Part shown: positions 30,078 to 43,700 of the stretch, one piece after another
Layout of the letters: every line of letters starts with the position of its first letter
How positions within the stretch are numbered: position 1 is the first letter of the stretch
NCBI RefSeq assembly: GCF_900496995.4
Contig: NC_044009.1
Coordinates: 42,865,505-42,929,504, forward strand
DNA: 64,000 nucleotides
Reading direction: 5' to 3'
Source: Aquila chrysaetos chrysaetos
Taxonomy: Eukaryota > Chordata > Aves > Accipitriformes > Accipitridae
The notes under the pieces: generated by a model
The model's database searches: none
What the model was told of the DNA's origin: nothing
The model's input: only the letters and a program-made list of their open reading frames with translations
Position numbers and translations under genes: made by a program

Positions 30078-32508
30078 ATTGAAGCCAAAATCTGCATAAG
30101 CTCTGTTGGGTAAAATTTACCAGCTTCGTCGGGCTTAGCTTTGTGAGTCAGTCATTCAATCAGCAGCAGCCCAAAGCCTTTTGCTACAAGCTTAGTTATT
30201 CCCAGGTTGTCCTACAGGATCACCCTGTCTCTGTGACGAGGCTTATGCCCTTCGTTCAGGTCCTGTTAGAAGTAAGATGCATCTGCCTGGTGAGTCAGCT
30301 TCATGTAGGGTTTCTAGTTCCTTTAACGAGATGCATTAATAAGGTTCTGCATCCTTATGCAGGTCATGGATTGTGCCATCCAGTTACAGTGGCAGAAGTT
30401 GCATTAAGAAGGAAATATTAATGACATTAGGACCCAGTTTGAAGGTCTGCCCTGACTTTATGCAAGAGGTATATTTCAAAATAATTGCGTCGAGTACTCA
30501 ATCTGTATGAACAGAGGAAGGAGTTAATAAAATGTGGCTACATTTCATGCAGTCATCTACAATTTTACATAAATACAAGTGTCATTAACCTGCTTGCTGA
30601 ATAAAATGGGAAACTTTCATTTCCAAAAACAGAGTTTCAGAAACTGAGGGAAGATGTACATTTATGCAGCTTTGATTTTTTTTTTTTTTCCTTTCAAAGA
30701 CAATTAATTTGGTGACTCTATTCATTTTTACCTGTCAAAAAAAATCTTTTGTATTTCATTAAGTCTGAGTCAGGAAGCTCAGCACTAAAACCTTATTTTA
30801 AAATACACTGAGGAATTAAAGCTTTCTGCAGGGTGAGCACAAGTCTTTCTCCAAGGACACATCAATTGGAACCTGCTTTTCAAAAAATTTTGTTTGGCAA
30901 TTAACAGTGTAATGTGAAGAAGAAAGACTGTCTTGCATTTAATTCAAAAAAGTAAGACTCAGCATATTTGGGTTCTGTTCATTACTCTCCTACCATTCTT
31001 CTATGACCTTAATCAAGACATGCTCCAATTTTCAAATGTCAGTTTGGGTTAGGGTGGGGTTTTCTGTTGTTGCTTTAAGAGGAATTGAGCACCTACAAAT
31101 TGTCAAGTTCACTGAGACTCTTACAGTGCTTTGTTCATCTGGAAGTCCCCCCCGCCGAGGCAGGGGTAGTCAAGGGACACGTCAGACCTTGGACCTTTCC
31201 CTCTTTGCCACCTGCATTTTCAAATGATGGTAGTTCCTCACCAAGTCACACAGCTATGGCACTGATGGTGTTTGTATTAGTGTTTTGACACACATTTAAT
31301 ACTGTGGTGTTTATTTATTAATATTAGTGTTTTGACGTAACAAAATGGAAAAGGAATATATTAAGCCAGTAGCTTGAGAAGCTTAAAGGAGCACTTGCAT
31401 TTTGACCTACATTTTTTTTTTTCTGATGCTGCTCTGTAAATAGCAGACAAACTCTGCTTTTCCCTAGGGAAAAATTTAATAGTCTTTAATAGAGTCTTCC
31501 CTCTCCCTTCTGAGTTCCAGAAGTTGCCCACCCATGAGAAACCCTCTAAAAGGCAATGTGTGTGCAGCGTGGAGCACAGTACGTTTCAGTTTCCTTTTTT
31601 TAGGAGGGCTAAATAATGGAAAGTAAAAGGCACCCACCCCCCAGGTTTGTTTTTTTCTTCCCTTTTCTGTATTAATCTAGAAACCAAGAAAAATAGGAAG
31701 CACAAGTAGGCTATATATTAAAAAGAGTGGCTTTGGGGAATCGTTGGAGAATATATGTGTGTTTTAAAAGGTCTTAAGCAGGAAGTGGCTTCAGAAGTAA
31801 CTGCGTAGAACAAGCAGAACCGTCTCATCTGACCTCCTGCATGGCAAACGGAAGGATTTCATTCAGAAATTAAGGCATCAAGGCAGTAACTTCTAGTGAA
31901 GCAGCCGCTGATCTGGAAAGATCCAGTCTGGGAATTTGAGAGAGAAATCCACCGGTTAGGTAGGTTTTTGAGATGGCCACTTAGCCTAACTCTTAAAGTT
32001 AGGCCTTCATATTTGTCTGAATTCATCTAGCCTGAGCTTCTAATCATTAGTTTTAGCTATTGGGTTCAAGGGCCATGTATCCAAATTTTTAACTCTATTT
32101 TCCAGGTCTTGCTTTATCCTTGTAACTCTTTTAAAATGCCCTTCCAATTTTTCAGAAAGTATTTTTTGTTTGTTTGAAAATATTGTTAGCGTGGGCCTAC
32201 TGCTCAGTCATTTAGCCCACAGGTAGATCAAGAAACATTAAGTGTAGCTTCCCAACACACACCCCCACCCCCAATTCCATGTATCCGTGTAACCTTATAT
32301 CTGTCCCTTTGGAGTGATGTACAAAGTCTAGTGATGTGGCTTGTCCTACTGACTCTGCCCAAGGTGAAGTTTCCTTGCTACTTTTCTGTCATTCCTCATG
32401 TAAAAGAAGGTACAACCTGTCCGTCTTCTCCCCTTCCCGGTGTGGATGTTGCAAGTCCCAGTTAGTAGTTTCATTCCTTCGAACACACACTACTGGCTTT
32501 TCTCGAGT

Positions 32509-32531
32509 AAAAAAAAAAAAAAAAAAAAAAA
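32509..32531. repeat. A23 homopolymer
   Basis: Twenty-three consecutive A on the plus strand in intergenic sequence. No retrotransposon body was recognised immediately upstream. Confidence 0.85.
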
Positions 32532-33223
32532 TCTATGTCTGTACATGGTTACAGGATCAGGCCAAAGGAAATGTGAAAAGCAATCTGCATGTCAACAATC
32601 AATATTTTTACTGAGTATTTTATAAGCATGCTAAGTCTCGGAAGAAACAGACTTAAGATTATCAGTGAAGAGTTCATGTCAGTAGTTTATATATGGAGAA
32701 CACTGCCTGAAAAATCTTTATGTTCTCAAAAAAAGGTATTTGCAAACAGAAAGTTCAAAACCAAGGTAAATCCAAGATAAAGCATGGGGTGATAGGTTGT
32801 GGAAATACACAATTCATCCTCCCAAACAATGCTAAACCAGCCTTTTCTGTGCTTGTGGAATCATCAAAGAATTGAAGTTAATAACTTTGGTGGAGGATGA
32901 GAGTAACTTGACTTTCAGAGATAACAGATGTGCTCTCCCCCACCCACTTGAGTTATTCTTTTAATGTGAAAGTTAGTTTAAGCTTTAGTGTCTGTGTGTC
33001 TCACCAGTCTATACACTGTGCATGAGCTGCAATTTTGCCTGGAAACCCTTTGACAATAATGAGTACCAAATCGTAACTGCATAAAGGAACAGTAATCATC
33101 ATTAGGACTAAATCCAGGATGGAGAGCAAGAAGTAAATATAAACTGGTTTATTGTAAATGCCTTGTTGCCACAGAAGTGGAGATAAACACTACTTAGTCC
33201 TCATCACAGATTTGTGTCTCATT

Positions 33224-33291
33224 CCCTGTTCAGCAACACAACCAAGCACATGTCTAACTTCAAAAATGCAAATATCCCATTGAATTAAATT
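33224..33291. repeat. Remnant of fold-back repeat (copy 3)
   Basis: Contains ttcagcaacacaaccaagca, then catgtctaacttca and tcccattgaattaaattga. This follows the same block order ('cagcaaagcacttaagcac', 'atgcttaacttta', 'cccattgacttcaatgg') as the repeat near 30.0 kb. It is strongly diverged. Confidence 0.45.
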
Positions 33292-35809
33292 GAGCTATCA
33301 GATACTGAATCGGAAACTAAATGCCTTCTTCAATTTCTCTCCTCCCCTCCCTTCCTTCCTTGGACCACTAAGGTCGCTGTAGCCCTGGTTAATACTAGTA
33401 TGTACCAGTGATACAATGAATGATGCTTCAGAAATGCCTAGATGAATGCCTGACATTTCAACAGTGGATGCAATTGGGGAACAACTGCTATTGAAAGCTA
33501 GAAAATCTCCTTCCATCCATTCTTTTTCAATTCAAATATTTCACTAGGGCTTTAACTAGCACAAATATTCAATGCAGAAAATTGAATGAGTCCATTGTCT
33601 GAGCATCCACTCACGTTGTCTGTAAATTGCTCCTCTTCATTTCAGCATCCTTGATTGAATTTGTGTTCTAATTATTATTTTTTTTATAGCAGACTTTCAA
33701 TTCATGATCCCCCATAAGCCTGACTCAATTGAGTCTGCATTGCCCTATATTGCTAGCAGATCAGGAGTCAATCGTAATGTTATCAGTCACACAGTTGTAC
33801 GGTATGCTTATCCTGACACTAGCTGATGCAGAGAAATGTGATGATATGGTGTGTCTCAAAATACCTGCGCATGTGATGTTTGTAAACAAAGGTAATTAAT
33901 TATGGCTAATATTGGTCAGAAGGAAGGGGTGCATGCAAGTCACCTGGCTCTTTTCCTTATTCCCAAAATCTTTTCTGTTCTCAAATCTGTTTAGAGGAGA
34001 ACACTGTTCTGCTTCCACCTGAGCCCTGAAGAAGTCTTCATACCAGATTAGTTTCTAATGCCACAAACATGCCTGACTTGACTCGTTCATTTATTTTGCA
34101 ATAATACAGCAGCTTGAAGTGCTTTAAAACTTGAGCTGAAGACATCGCAAAAATCCCAGAGAAAATGAAAAGTAATGTTTTGATGAGAGATATACCTGTC
34201 TGAAAAAAAGAAAGATAGCAAGTCAGCATCAGTCAAGATGGTTTTGTGTAGACACGAGACATTCAGATACCTGTAATATGTTTGACTTGGTCCCACACGG
34301 CATTCCTGTAAAATTAGCATTATAATTCTCCAGATTAAAAGAAAAGAGGATGTTTAATGTCCCATGCTGAGATGCCTAATAGGCAGAAAAAGCAACAAAA
34401 ATGATGATAATATTGTACTCTGCCTAACACAAATTGTCAAATGACACAATGAGGCAGAATTTAGAGAACCAATTTCTCTGCCCTAAAACACAAGTTATAA
34501 GCAGAGCAGAAAAACATCTACTCTTAACTTAGATTGGCTGTCTACCTAAGACATTTAAGTTGAATTAACTGCAGATGGGAAAGTAAGAGGGCCTTAAACC
34601 CCCACATGAACATTTTAGGATTAAGCCTTTCAGAATGAAATGTAAAGGAAGCTAGGGATATTTTATCTCTAAAAGAGAGAACATCCACACGGGGGATTGG
34701 TGGGCTTTAACTAATGCAATTTAATGTCACACCTTTGCTTAATTCATCTTAATCTTTCCCAAGTGTCCCACTGCAGCTGACTTCTTCAGTTTGAAGTATT
34801 ACAGTGGATCTAATTCAAAAGATAGCATTAGCTGAACCATTAGCTAAAGGCTTGTCCACGTGAGGAGGTTACTCAGGGCAGAGTAACCAGCTGCTTCATA
34901 TATACTTTGTGTCAATACTCTTAGTTCACACTAAAGTGTTGTAGACTGCATCACACCACCTAACATACACTGAGAGTTTGCGCAAAGCAGCTACTGCATT
35001 TTAAATTCAGATTCACACCTCTTCAGAAGCCTGACATTCACCCAATTAAAAGTGAGACTCAATGATTCAAAGAGCAGGTAGGATACCAGACTGTGATGCA
35101 GTGATAATGGTGGGAGATTGACACTTATTAACAAAAAGTTCAAAGTTAAAACAGGAAAAGTAAAATGTAAAAGAAAAATAAATAAAACCTTTTGGAGATG
35201 ACGTGGATACTGCTGAAAACAATGAAGCCCAAGAGGATGTACATTCCCTGGGTGACAATAATCAAGCCATTATGCTAAATGGGACGTTCCCATACATTAT
35301 TTGAACCAATAGGAAAGCCAACAGAGTATAGAAAGCTGAAGCTATGAAAGCCAGTAAAAAGGAAAATCTCAAATTTCAGCTGGCAGTGAAGAAAGGGAAA
35401 ATGAGAAGGGCACAAACGGACCTTGAAGACCAAACGGGGATTGATTCTTGAAGAGAAGAAGGAAAAAGGTCTTAAAAGGCTGGAACTGGAATTCTGTAAG
35501 TTAATTGCTCAACACAGCAAAAAAAAGGAAGGGTTTAGGGTTTTGCAGTTTCATAATAAAAAGCATCATGGAGTTGCTCTCCCTTTACTGGTCTCCTCTG
35601 GTAGTACTCTCAAAAATTACATCAGAATAATAAAGAAATGTTGGAACCAGACAGGCTATTAACCATTCTCCAGATCACATAGAGTATATCCATGACTGTC
35701 AGAAGCTGAAACAACTGGGCTGCCAGCAAAACTGTGCAGCCACACATCTTCACCTGCAAATTGGTCAGAACGGCCTTTCAAAATATTTGAAAGATCATGT
35801 TATGACAAG

Positions 35810-37300
35810 TAAGGTTTTGTAAATGAAAATCACATCTCACTAATCTTTTAGAATTATTGATTTTATCAGTAAGGTAAGGAATAAGGAAAAACATAAGTTT
35901 ACTTTGTCTTCTAAAATATGTTTGACAATTTAAAATGTCAGAATTTGTTCAGGAGACAGAAAGCAGAGAGGAAAGCTAGGTGGTCACTTTTCATCAGGGC
36001 ATCAGATTAACAGCAAAGGCCTCAGCCTTCCATCCTAAATACATTTCATGTTGTTTGTTACAGTACAGATTGGGAAAAGATGAATGCTAAACTGGGATAC
36101 GATAGTTATAAATAGAAAACATAGGTATGAATTTATTAAGTTAACCAGGCCCCAGAGGGGACTAAAGGAACCTTCAAAAAAGCTAAATGAATGGACAATA
36201 TAATGGCCAAAGAAGTTAGTTGTATCTGCATGAAGTTATGCATTTAGGAGAAAAGGCAAACTGCTAAGATACCTTACAAATTAAAAATGGCTAAGGTACA
36301 GCTTCAGGTGGGGGGTTCTTGGCAGGGAAAAGCAAGAAGGTAAAGCTGTTGACAGGCACATGAGAAAATTACTTTTCTCATAAAATGAGAAGTGGACTAG
36401 ATGAAATTTCTCTAAGGCCAACGCAAGCTAATTATTAAACCCTTCGTGAAAGTAGTTGTGACTGATTTTTTTTTCAAAATACAAGGATGCATTGAACGGA
36501 ATTGCTCAGGACTTGTACCAGACTATTCAGTGGTTCAACTGGAGGATGAAGACTGCTAAATTTTCAGATTACACCAAGCTGAAGATGGCTGCAAGAATGG
36601 CTGGGGTCCAGGTTCAGCCTCCTCTTGATAGTCTAGGAGCAAGCCGGAGAAGATGGAGCTCAGCACAGTAAGGACAGAGGAAAGGACCTGCACTGAATCT
36701 GTGGCTGAGCTTCAGGACAGCAATATTTCAGAAGATGGTTTAGTAGGGCAGCTCGGTTGTTCACAAGCTGGACATGAACTGACGTGCACATCGTGCTGTT
36801 ATGTATGAACTGGCTTATAGCTTGTAAGACACAAAGGAATCATTTCCATTCAGTCTACACAGTGTTGTTAAGGTTTCGGCTAGAAGGATTATGTCTGGTT
36901 TGGGGCATGAAGCTCAGGAAAGACATGGCCCAGTGTGAAAGGACAGTAAGAATGGTAAGAGATCTAGAAAACATGACCAAAAAGGCCTAAATGAACTGCA
37001 CTTGTTCCCAAGGAGAATGCTAAAGGGGAAACATGATGAGAGTCTTCAAATATGTAAGAGGCCATTGCACAGACAAGTGGAAAAAGCTGTTTTCCCTGCC
37101 CATGGGAGGTATATAAGATGTAAACTGCAGCAAGGAAGCTTTAGGTTAGGTATTTTTCTGTCGTGCTAATAGCAAAGGTCACAAAACACTGGGATGGCCT
37201 ATAGGGCTGTGGAGTCACCAGAGGTCTTTAGGAGCAGATTAGACAAATATACAAGGAATGCTTTAGGAAGTAACCTAGATCATTGGCTTTGCCCCCAAGT
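35810..37300 (+). mobile_element. Decayed CR1 LINE, longer copy or nested copies
   Basis: Fragments of the CR1 reverse-transcriptase region can be read in order with many frame breaks. Near 35830 the translation resembles the 'LTNLLEL' segment. Near 36570 KFSDYTKLK corresponds to the FADDTKL box. From 36850 the tail appears ('RMVRDLENMTKKA', then 'agagtcttcaaatatgtaag'). Near 37200 VESPEVFRSRLDKYTRNALG is the usual protein C-terminus. The order near 36.1-36.7 kb is irregular, so two overlapping or nested copies are possible. It is much older than the CR1 pieces in ZNF148 intron 1 and cannot encode a functional protein. Confidence 0.62.
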
Positions 37301-37399
37301 GCCACCCAGCCTTGTTTTCTGTTGTGCAACAGAAAGCTCAACAACTCCATCCTTTCAGCACGCAGATAAAATAAGCAAGCAGATAAAATAGGATGAAGA

Positions 37400-37730
37400 A
37401 CAATAAAAAGGTAGAATATCTTGACATAGATCTGTGGTACAACCTCAAGCAAACTGCTGTGGTCCAGTCATCTCAAAGAGACAGGGAACGTCAGAGGATT
37501 CAAAGTAGAGCAACAAGTAGGATCAAGGGCATGGCAATTCAGGAAAGATTGAAACGATTGGGATTATTATCTTCAGAGAACAACGAGGGAGACAGAATAA
37601 AAGTACGTGAAGTAATGTCTCGTACAGACTGATCAGGAACATCTCTTCTTCCTGTCTCGTACTGTAGAATAAAGGGACCTTCTCTGAACTATCAAACTAA
37701 AGGTGGGATATTTAAAACTAAAAACAAACA
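37400..37730 (+). mobile_element. Second decayed CR1 fragment
   Basis: The plus-strand frame reads RIQSRATSRIKGMAIQERLK and then RLGLLSSEN. This parallels the CR1 C-terminal 'RVQRRATKMIKGLEHL...RLRELGLFSLEK' segment also seen intact at 7958-8567. It starts again after the C-terminus of the preceding fragment, so it is a separate insertion. An (AAAC)n tract follows at about 37731-37745. Confidence 0.55.
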
Positions 37731-40700
37731 AACAAACAAAACAACCAAAAAACCCACCTGAAAAAAAAAACCACCAGAGGAAGTACACAACAAGAGATTA
37801 ACATGGGGAACTACTCTGCTATGGTGTGTCCAAAGCATTGATGCTAAAAGCAAAAAGATTCAGAAAGAGAACGGCTTACCAACATAGCTACATGAGACAC
37901 CTTAAAGTCTATGTAAAAAAGCCTGCTTCAGCTTGCCTGACATCAGCCCTTTGCACTGCACTCTGCTGTCCCCCATGGGACCTTCACGGCTCCGCTCCAT
38001 CCCTCTAGAGCTGTTCCTTAGCGAAACAACGCACTAAAGCTCAAACCCATCCCGGCCGGCAGCCCCCTAAACCCCAGGGAAGCCGCACCGCAAACCCAGC
38101 CAGCTGCTCGCAGTCGCAGAACAGGCGTGCAATGGGGGAAAGAAGCCAAAAAGTCTAAGTTTCAGATATTGCTCTTTTAAAAGACAGCAAAGGTGCCAAA
38201 AAGGAGGACTGCTTGTTTTTAAGAAGACACTATTCATCCCAGTAGGCTGGGGACGGTTTGGTCATACTTGCTCATTGCTGAAAGAACAGAGCACAGGTCT
38301 GATCCAAGCACTTTCTGTCTTCAATATATACCGCGTCCCAAGCCCAAAACACCGCTTTGCCCCAAAGCAGTAACTTGAATAGACTTTGTAAAATTGTGGC
38401 CTTGTTATCATCCTAAGAAAACTGAGCGTGTGTATCAAGTAGGTGTAACTAGCTGTTTCTGTGTGTCTACTTTATCCAATAATGAACAAACAGTGACAAA
38501 GGATCTCCAACCCGGATGACAGCATGGACAGTACCTGTAAACAGAAGGGCAAAGGTCTTTACTGCAAAGTCTTACCCAAAGTTAACTTAACAAACCTATT
38601 TATTACTGAATAACTCCAACCATTAAATTTTCAATTATTTATACATTTCAGCTAGTGCCTATGAAGAACTGAACTTGAAGTGGGATCAGATTAAAGACAC
38701 ATCCCAAAGACATACCAGAAATTTTGCCAGAAATTTGTTTAAAACACAAAACAAACATCAAGAGACCAGTTTCTGGGAAGGAATGTGGTGCTGCGTGTGG
38801 GCATTAAGAAAAATGTGACCTTTGTAATGCTGATACATCACAGTATTTTACACGAGGAGAGAGGTCCCTCCTCAGCTGCTCTCCATGGGTCCACTTTGGT
38901 AAAGAAGGGATGCTGCACATGATACAGTCTCTCCACAGATGACCTCTTTAGTGGCAGCAGTTGTTTTTTAACATTAGAGCTAGTGATGTAGCAACACCAG
39001 GCTATTTTCAGCTAACAGCACTGATTTCAAATTGTACACGACTTCCAACTAGCTCGATGGAAGAGCACCATGTCTCACGGTCTCCTAGAGCTTACAGTCT
39101 CTAGAGCGTCACACCTGGCATGGCATTTGTGAAGTCCCTTTCACACCGACACAAGCCTCTAGAAGGCTTCGGCGAGGAATAAGGAGGACCAACTGCGTCC
39201 TGCAGGTGGGACCCTGAAGAAGGACAGCACGCCCTCATGTTTTGTGCCCAGGCAGATTCAGAAAGCCTGGGAGGTCAGTCAGGAGGTCGGCCCGTATAAT
39301 GCCAGCTCAGAAAGCCTCCAGAATAGCAATTACCGCCTGCTTGGGAAATCCAGGGAGCTTGGCCGAGCCTTAGGGACAACGTAAAATGAAAGTGGTCAGA
39401 AGAACATCAAAACGGTTTGACTGTGGGCCGGGGATATCCCAGACAATAAAGGCTGTTTGGTAAGTGCTGCTTTCCATGTGCAAAGCAGATGAGAGTTCAA
39501 TGCTGAGGATAATTTAAAAGTCAAATAAATTATTTAAAATGGCTTGTAATAAATAAAATCATATTTCTTTGTAAAGTAAACTGCCCTTGTTTGCTGGCTG
39601 GATGCATGCACACCAAACCAGACAAGCAGATGAAGAAAAACTGGTCCCTGGGTGGAAGGAGAGACCCTTGCCCAGCCTGAGATGAGCTGCAGTAAATGGC
39701 AGAAGAAAATATCCCATCAGTGCTTCAAAGGGCAGGTGGAAAAGGAGCTGGCGAGGGGATGAAAGCACATAACTGGAGAGGACAAATGGTGATAGCAGAC
39801 TGCGAGGTAATGCACTGCGTTTTTTTTCTGGGTCAAAGCTGTGGGGGAAAATGTTGTCCCAAGACAAGAGGCAGCTTCCCTTTCCCGCAGCCCCTCCGGT
39901 GAGCTGACAAGCATTGCAGAGCTGCTGGCGGTTGTGCAGTTGGTTCTAACTGCCAGACAAAGTTAACGCTCAATTTTCAGAAGCCAGAGGCACGGAGGAA
40001 ATAGACCCTGGTAAAATATCTAGCTAATAACCTTGCCAAAATGGCAAAAATAAATAAATATATAGGGGCAGGAGATTCTGGGTCACTCATTGAATATAAA
40101 AGGGCAAACCCAACAAGGTGACCCAAAATCCATTCATCTCTGGGGGAAAAAAAATAGCTTTATTTAAAAAAAAAAAACAACCAACCTATTATCAAAGTGT
40201 CCTTATCAACACCAGTAGATGCAAGCTGACTGGCTGAAATCAATGCCAGCTATTGGAATATGAAGACATGATAAAAAGCTACAACTTCCTTTGAAAAATG
40301 TTTTAGATGTAGATCAAGGATACTTTCATTTTGTCAGCTTGGCCATTTTTGATCAACTCGCTTAGCATATTTAATTAAAGATATGATAGTCAATCTCATT
40401 CCTAATTTCATGCAAAGTGGCAATATTTTGCAGATCGGTTCCTGCTTGGGAAATGTGTCTGTTTGTAGTACAGCCCACTTATGTACTAAAATGGCTGCTT
40501 TTCCCCCACAGTTTACAGAGAAGTTTACGAAGCTGGAGCTGTCAAAAAATAAAACATCCTGTGCTATAGCTGTGCATACTAATGAGTAGTCTTAATGCTG
40601 GTGAATTTTTCATGTAGAAATCAGTAAGTCAATGTCCTTAAAAAGGAAGAAAACCAGGTCTTATTTAGTGCCAAAGTAGAGAAATAAAATCATTTGGGAG

Positions 40701-43700
40701 AGATGGTAAAAGAACCACAAAGCAAGTTCAAAACATCGTATTTCTCTTTACATAGAATATGTTATCGAAGTAAGTTATGTTGGTAATACAAAAGTTATCT
40801 GAATCACAAATAAAGAAAAGAACTATAAAAGTAGAGTGTAGCATAGGGTGAGACAGCATTAAAATATTAGATGCGAAAATAGTGAACGAGCTGGGTCAAA
40901 ACAGAAAGAGGACATTGCTGTGTCTTCACCACAGAAACACCGATCACAGGGCTATAAAATGGTTAATATTGCAGCTTCAAAGTTTAGTCTAGTGAAAGAT
41001 GATTTTCATAATAATTTGGAGCTATAGGAACATGTTCTTTGAAGCTAAAATAGAAAAAGGCAAAGGTACAATAATTTCACTTGACCTTGCAGGAGCAGTA
41101 TCCTGAAGCCAATGACGAACACCAGCCGCTCACAGTTACATCAGACCGAAATTCCTACAAGGTAGCAGCTCAGGGTGGCACAGCCCTTTAGAACAACACA
41201 GAGCAAAAAACTACAGATGCTGTTTACTATTGGAAATCATTAATAGTCTGAACTTATCAAATCTTTTAATACATCAAATCTTTCCTAACAAATTGGTATT
41301 GTGGTACCACCTCAGAGGTCCTGCTGGAAATGAAGACCTGCCTGTGCTGGACACGGCCGTGAAAAGAAAGAGATGTCTGTCCATCCTCAAGTCTGTTATA
41401 ACCTGTAAAGATACAACCACCAACAGGAATATAATGTTCTCGATCTCTTGTTGCTGAGTTTGCACATCCTCTTACGATTCCCTGAAAAATGTCTATTTTT
41501 TATAGCTACAACTAAATTAACAAATGAAGGAACATTAACCTTAAATCATCCACTGCAGCTAGGGAATCTGGGGAGGAGAGAGGAGAGCAGGGAGCTGCTG
41601 TGATCCTCCCCTGTGATATGCCTGACCCCAATCAGCAGCTGCTAGTAAAAGCACCACCTTGCACGGTCAGGCTGTCCCTTTGTGTTTGCACAGTTTCTAG
41701 TGAGGGTCATGGCTTCGGTGTCCAGAAAAAAAACCCCACAAACTTCTTAGCACGGTGAGAGTTTTTCCAGACCTATAATAAAGCCTGTAGCAGCAAGACA
41801 GCAGCAACACAGAGCACACACCTAAATGAATTAGCAAGTTTTTGTGATTTGTCTTAAATGAATCGTTCCCTTTTCCTTTTAGTAGATCTTAAGTTCAAAG
41901 AAATTTGCATCAGAGTGTGAAAAAGAAACCTCAATCGCCCTCTAGAAAATGAGATACTGGTCATTAAACATTGCACTTCATTTAATTGTCATCACGTTGT
42001 GAGTAAGAGCAGCCATGCTGGCACAAATTGCAGTTTAATTGTTTGCAAAATACTCAAGCTACACAACATGCCCCCATTTGATCCCAGAGCCACTGACACA
42101 GCAGCCGAGCCTTGAAACACGCTCACAAGCCCTGTTTGAGGAGCGGTACCCCTGGAGCCGCCTTCAAAACAGCGCAGTGGCTATTATTCCCAGTACACTG
42201 CCGACTGTGCTGTGCCCAGGACCTGCATCTCCCCCGTGTCGTGTCATCCCCCCCCAGGTCACCAGCTCACCAGCAGTCCCACCAGACGGGAACTGGTCCC
42301 CTACAACACATCACTTCCCTGTAGCCTCCGCGCAGACGGGCATTCCCTTGTGCAGATGGCCATGGGTCCTGCCTGTCCCCAGCCTCCCCCCCAACACCTT
42401 AAAGCCCTTAAATCACTCTTTAAACGGCTTCCTCCCACAGGGACATTTCAGGCCACATCACAGCCCGCCAGAAGCTACCGGCGACCCAGATTTATTCCCT
42501 AGGGACCTTTTCCAACCTGGGAAAGGTGGGATAAGATACTGCCTGCTGTCACGCCACTAAGCACGCTAACTTGTAGCTGGGTGTTATTCTAGACCTCTTA
42601 TAAGATTCCCTGGCTTTGCAATTACCAAAGAATACAAACAGCCAGGGTACAGCGAACATGGCACCAGGGACACAGGGCCACACCGGCTGCAACACCCGCT
42701 TTGTGGTACGAAATAAAGGATTTCTGAAGAGGAGGCTGCAGCCAGGAGCTGCACCTGGAGGAGCAAAGCACACGTGATTGTGCAGGGAACAAGAAGAGGC
42801 AGTAAGAAAACCAGAAGAACCGAGGGAGGCCAAAGCAGGGGTCAGCTAGCAGGGCACTTTTTTGGAGATGTCCTACCTCCATCGAGCAGCTGTGCCCTCC
42901 AGCCCCAGCCGGGCACGGAATTTTCCCAGCCAGGGACGGTGACAGTCCCCGCTCCCCAGCAGCGCGGGAGAGCCACGGCACGCAGCGGGAGAGCAATGGA
43001 TGGCTGGGGGAAGGAGAAGCCCCCGGGGCCGTGGGCTGCGCTGGACCACGCTCACAGGAAAGGAGACTCCCACAGCAGCTGGCGCGTTTGCTGATCAGTC
43101 GCACGCTTACCCCAGGAATTACCATAACTGCTGCTGGAGAGCACCGGTTAAACTGCTGGAGGGCACTGGGAGGAAGAGGTTATGAGTAGCTGCCATCTTG
43201 CAGCAAGGCAGTCACAGAGCAGGACAGTCCGCACAGAGAACGAAATACAGGTGATCTCAGCCCAAAAGAGCCTTACCTGCCACCTCGTTAATTGCAAGCT
43301 AGTCACGTGCTTCGTTGCACAACCTAAAGTAGCATCCCGCGGCAGGTTTTTCCATCCAGATTCACAGCATCAGGTGCCAGGCACTAAGCTGGTACAAAAT
43401 GCAAGGGGACCACGGTACAAAGAGGGAAATTGCCTTCAGCTTATTTCCTAAAGCAGGGAGGCTGCAGCGGCCACAGCACCGGGCAGTTCATTTCTCCATT
43501 TCCCTTTCCTCCTCCCATAACTTCTGCAGCTGCCTGGCAGGGTTTGCACCTCCCTGGCCCTGAGGGATGCTCCAGTGCATTCCCCATGGAAAGGTGCCCA
43601 AGAAACAGCTGCCCCAACCTTTGGGGACAGTCCTTACCCTGTGGAAAAGGGCTCTCCCCAAGGGGTGGAAAACTTGGAAAAGTCAATTTTGTTTGCGGTA

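Larger units (their letters stand above)
29701..41500. other. Intergenic, mainly AT-rich region between ZNF148 and SNX4
   Basis: No protein gene was recognised. Contents seen are fold-back repeat remnants near 29992-30077 and 33224-33291, an A23 run at 32509-32531, and decayed CR1 sequence at 35810-37300 and 37400-37730. A modest CpG cluster lies near 37.97-38.13 kb. The remainder shows no recognised feature. Confidence 0.55.

Noticed and set aside
34840..35045. Possible DNA-transposon remnant ('aaggcttgtccacgtgagga', 'cacactaaagtgttgtagac')
   Set aside because: Resembles the 'gtctacact' style ends of old hAT-type elements, but no terminal repeats or target-site duplication could be defined.
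42039..42560. 173-codon Pro/Ser-rich open frame
   Set aside because: Low-complexity translation, no ATG start, overlapping frames of similar length, no motif. Composition effect of the GC-richer domain.
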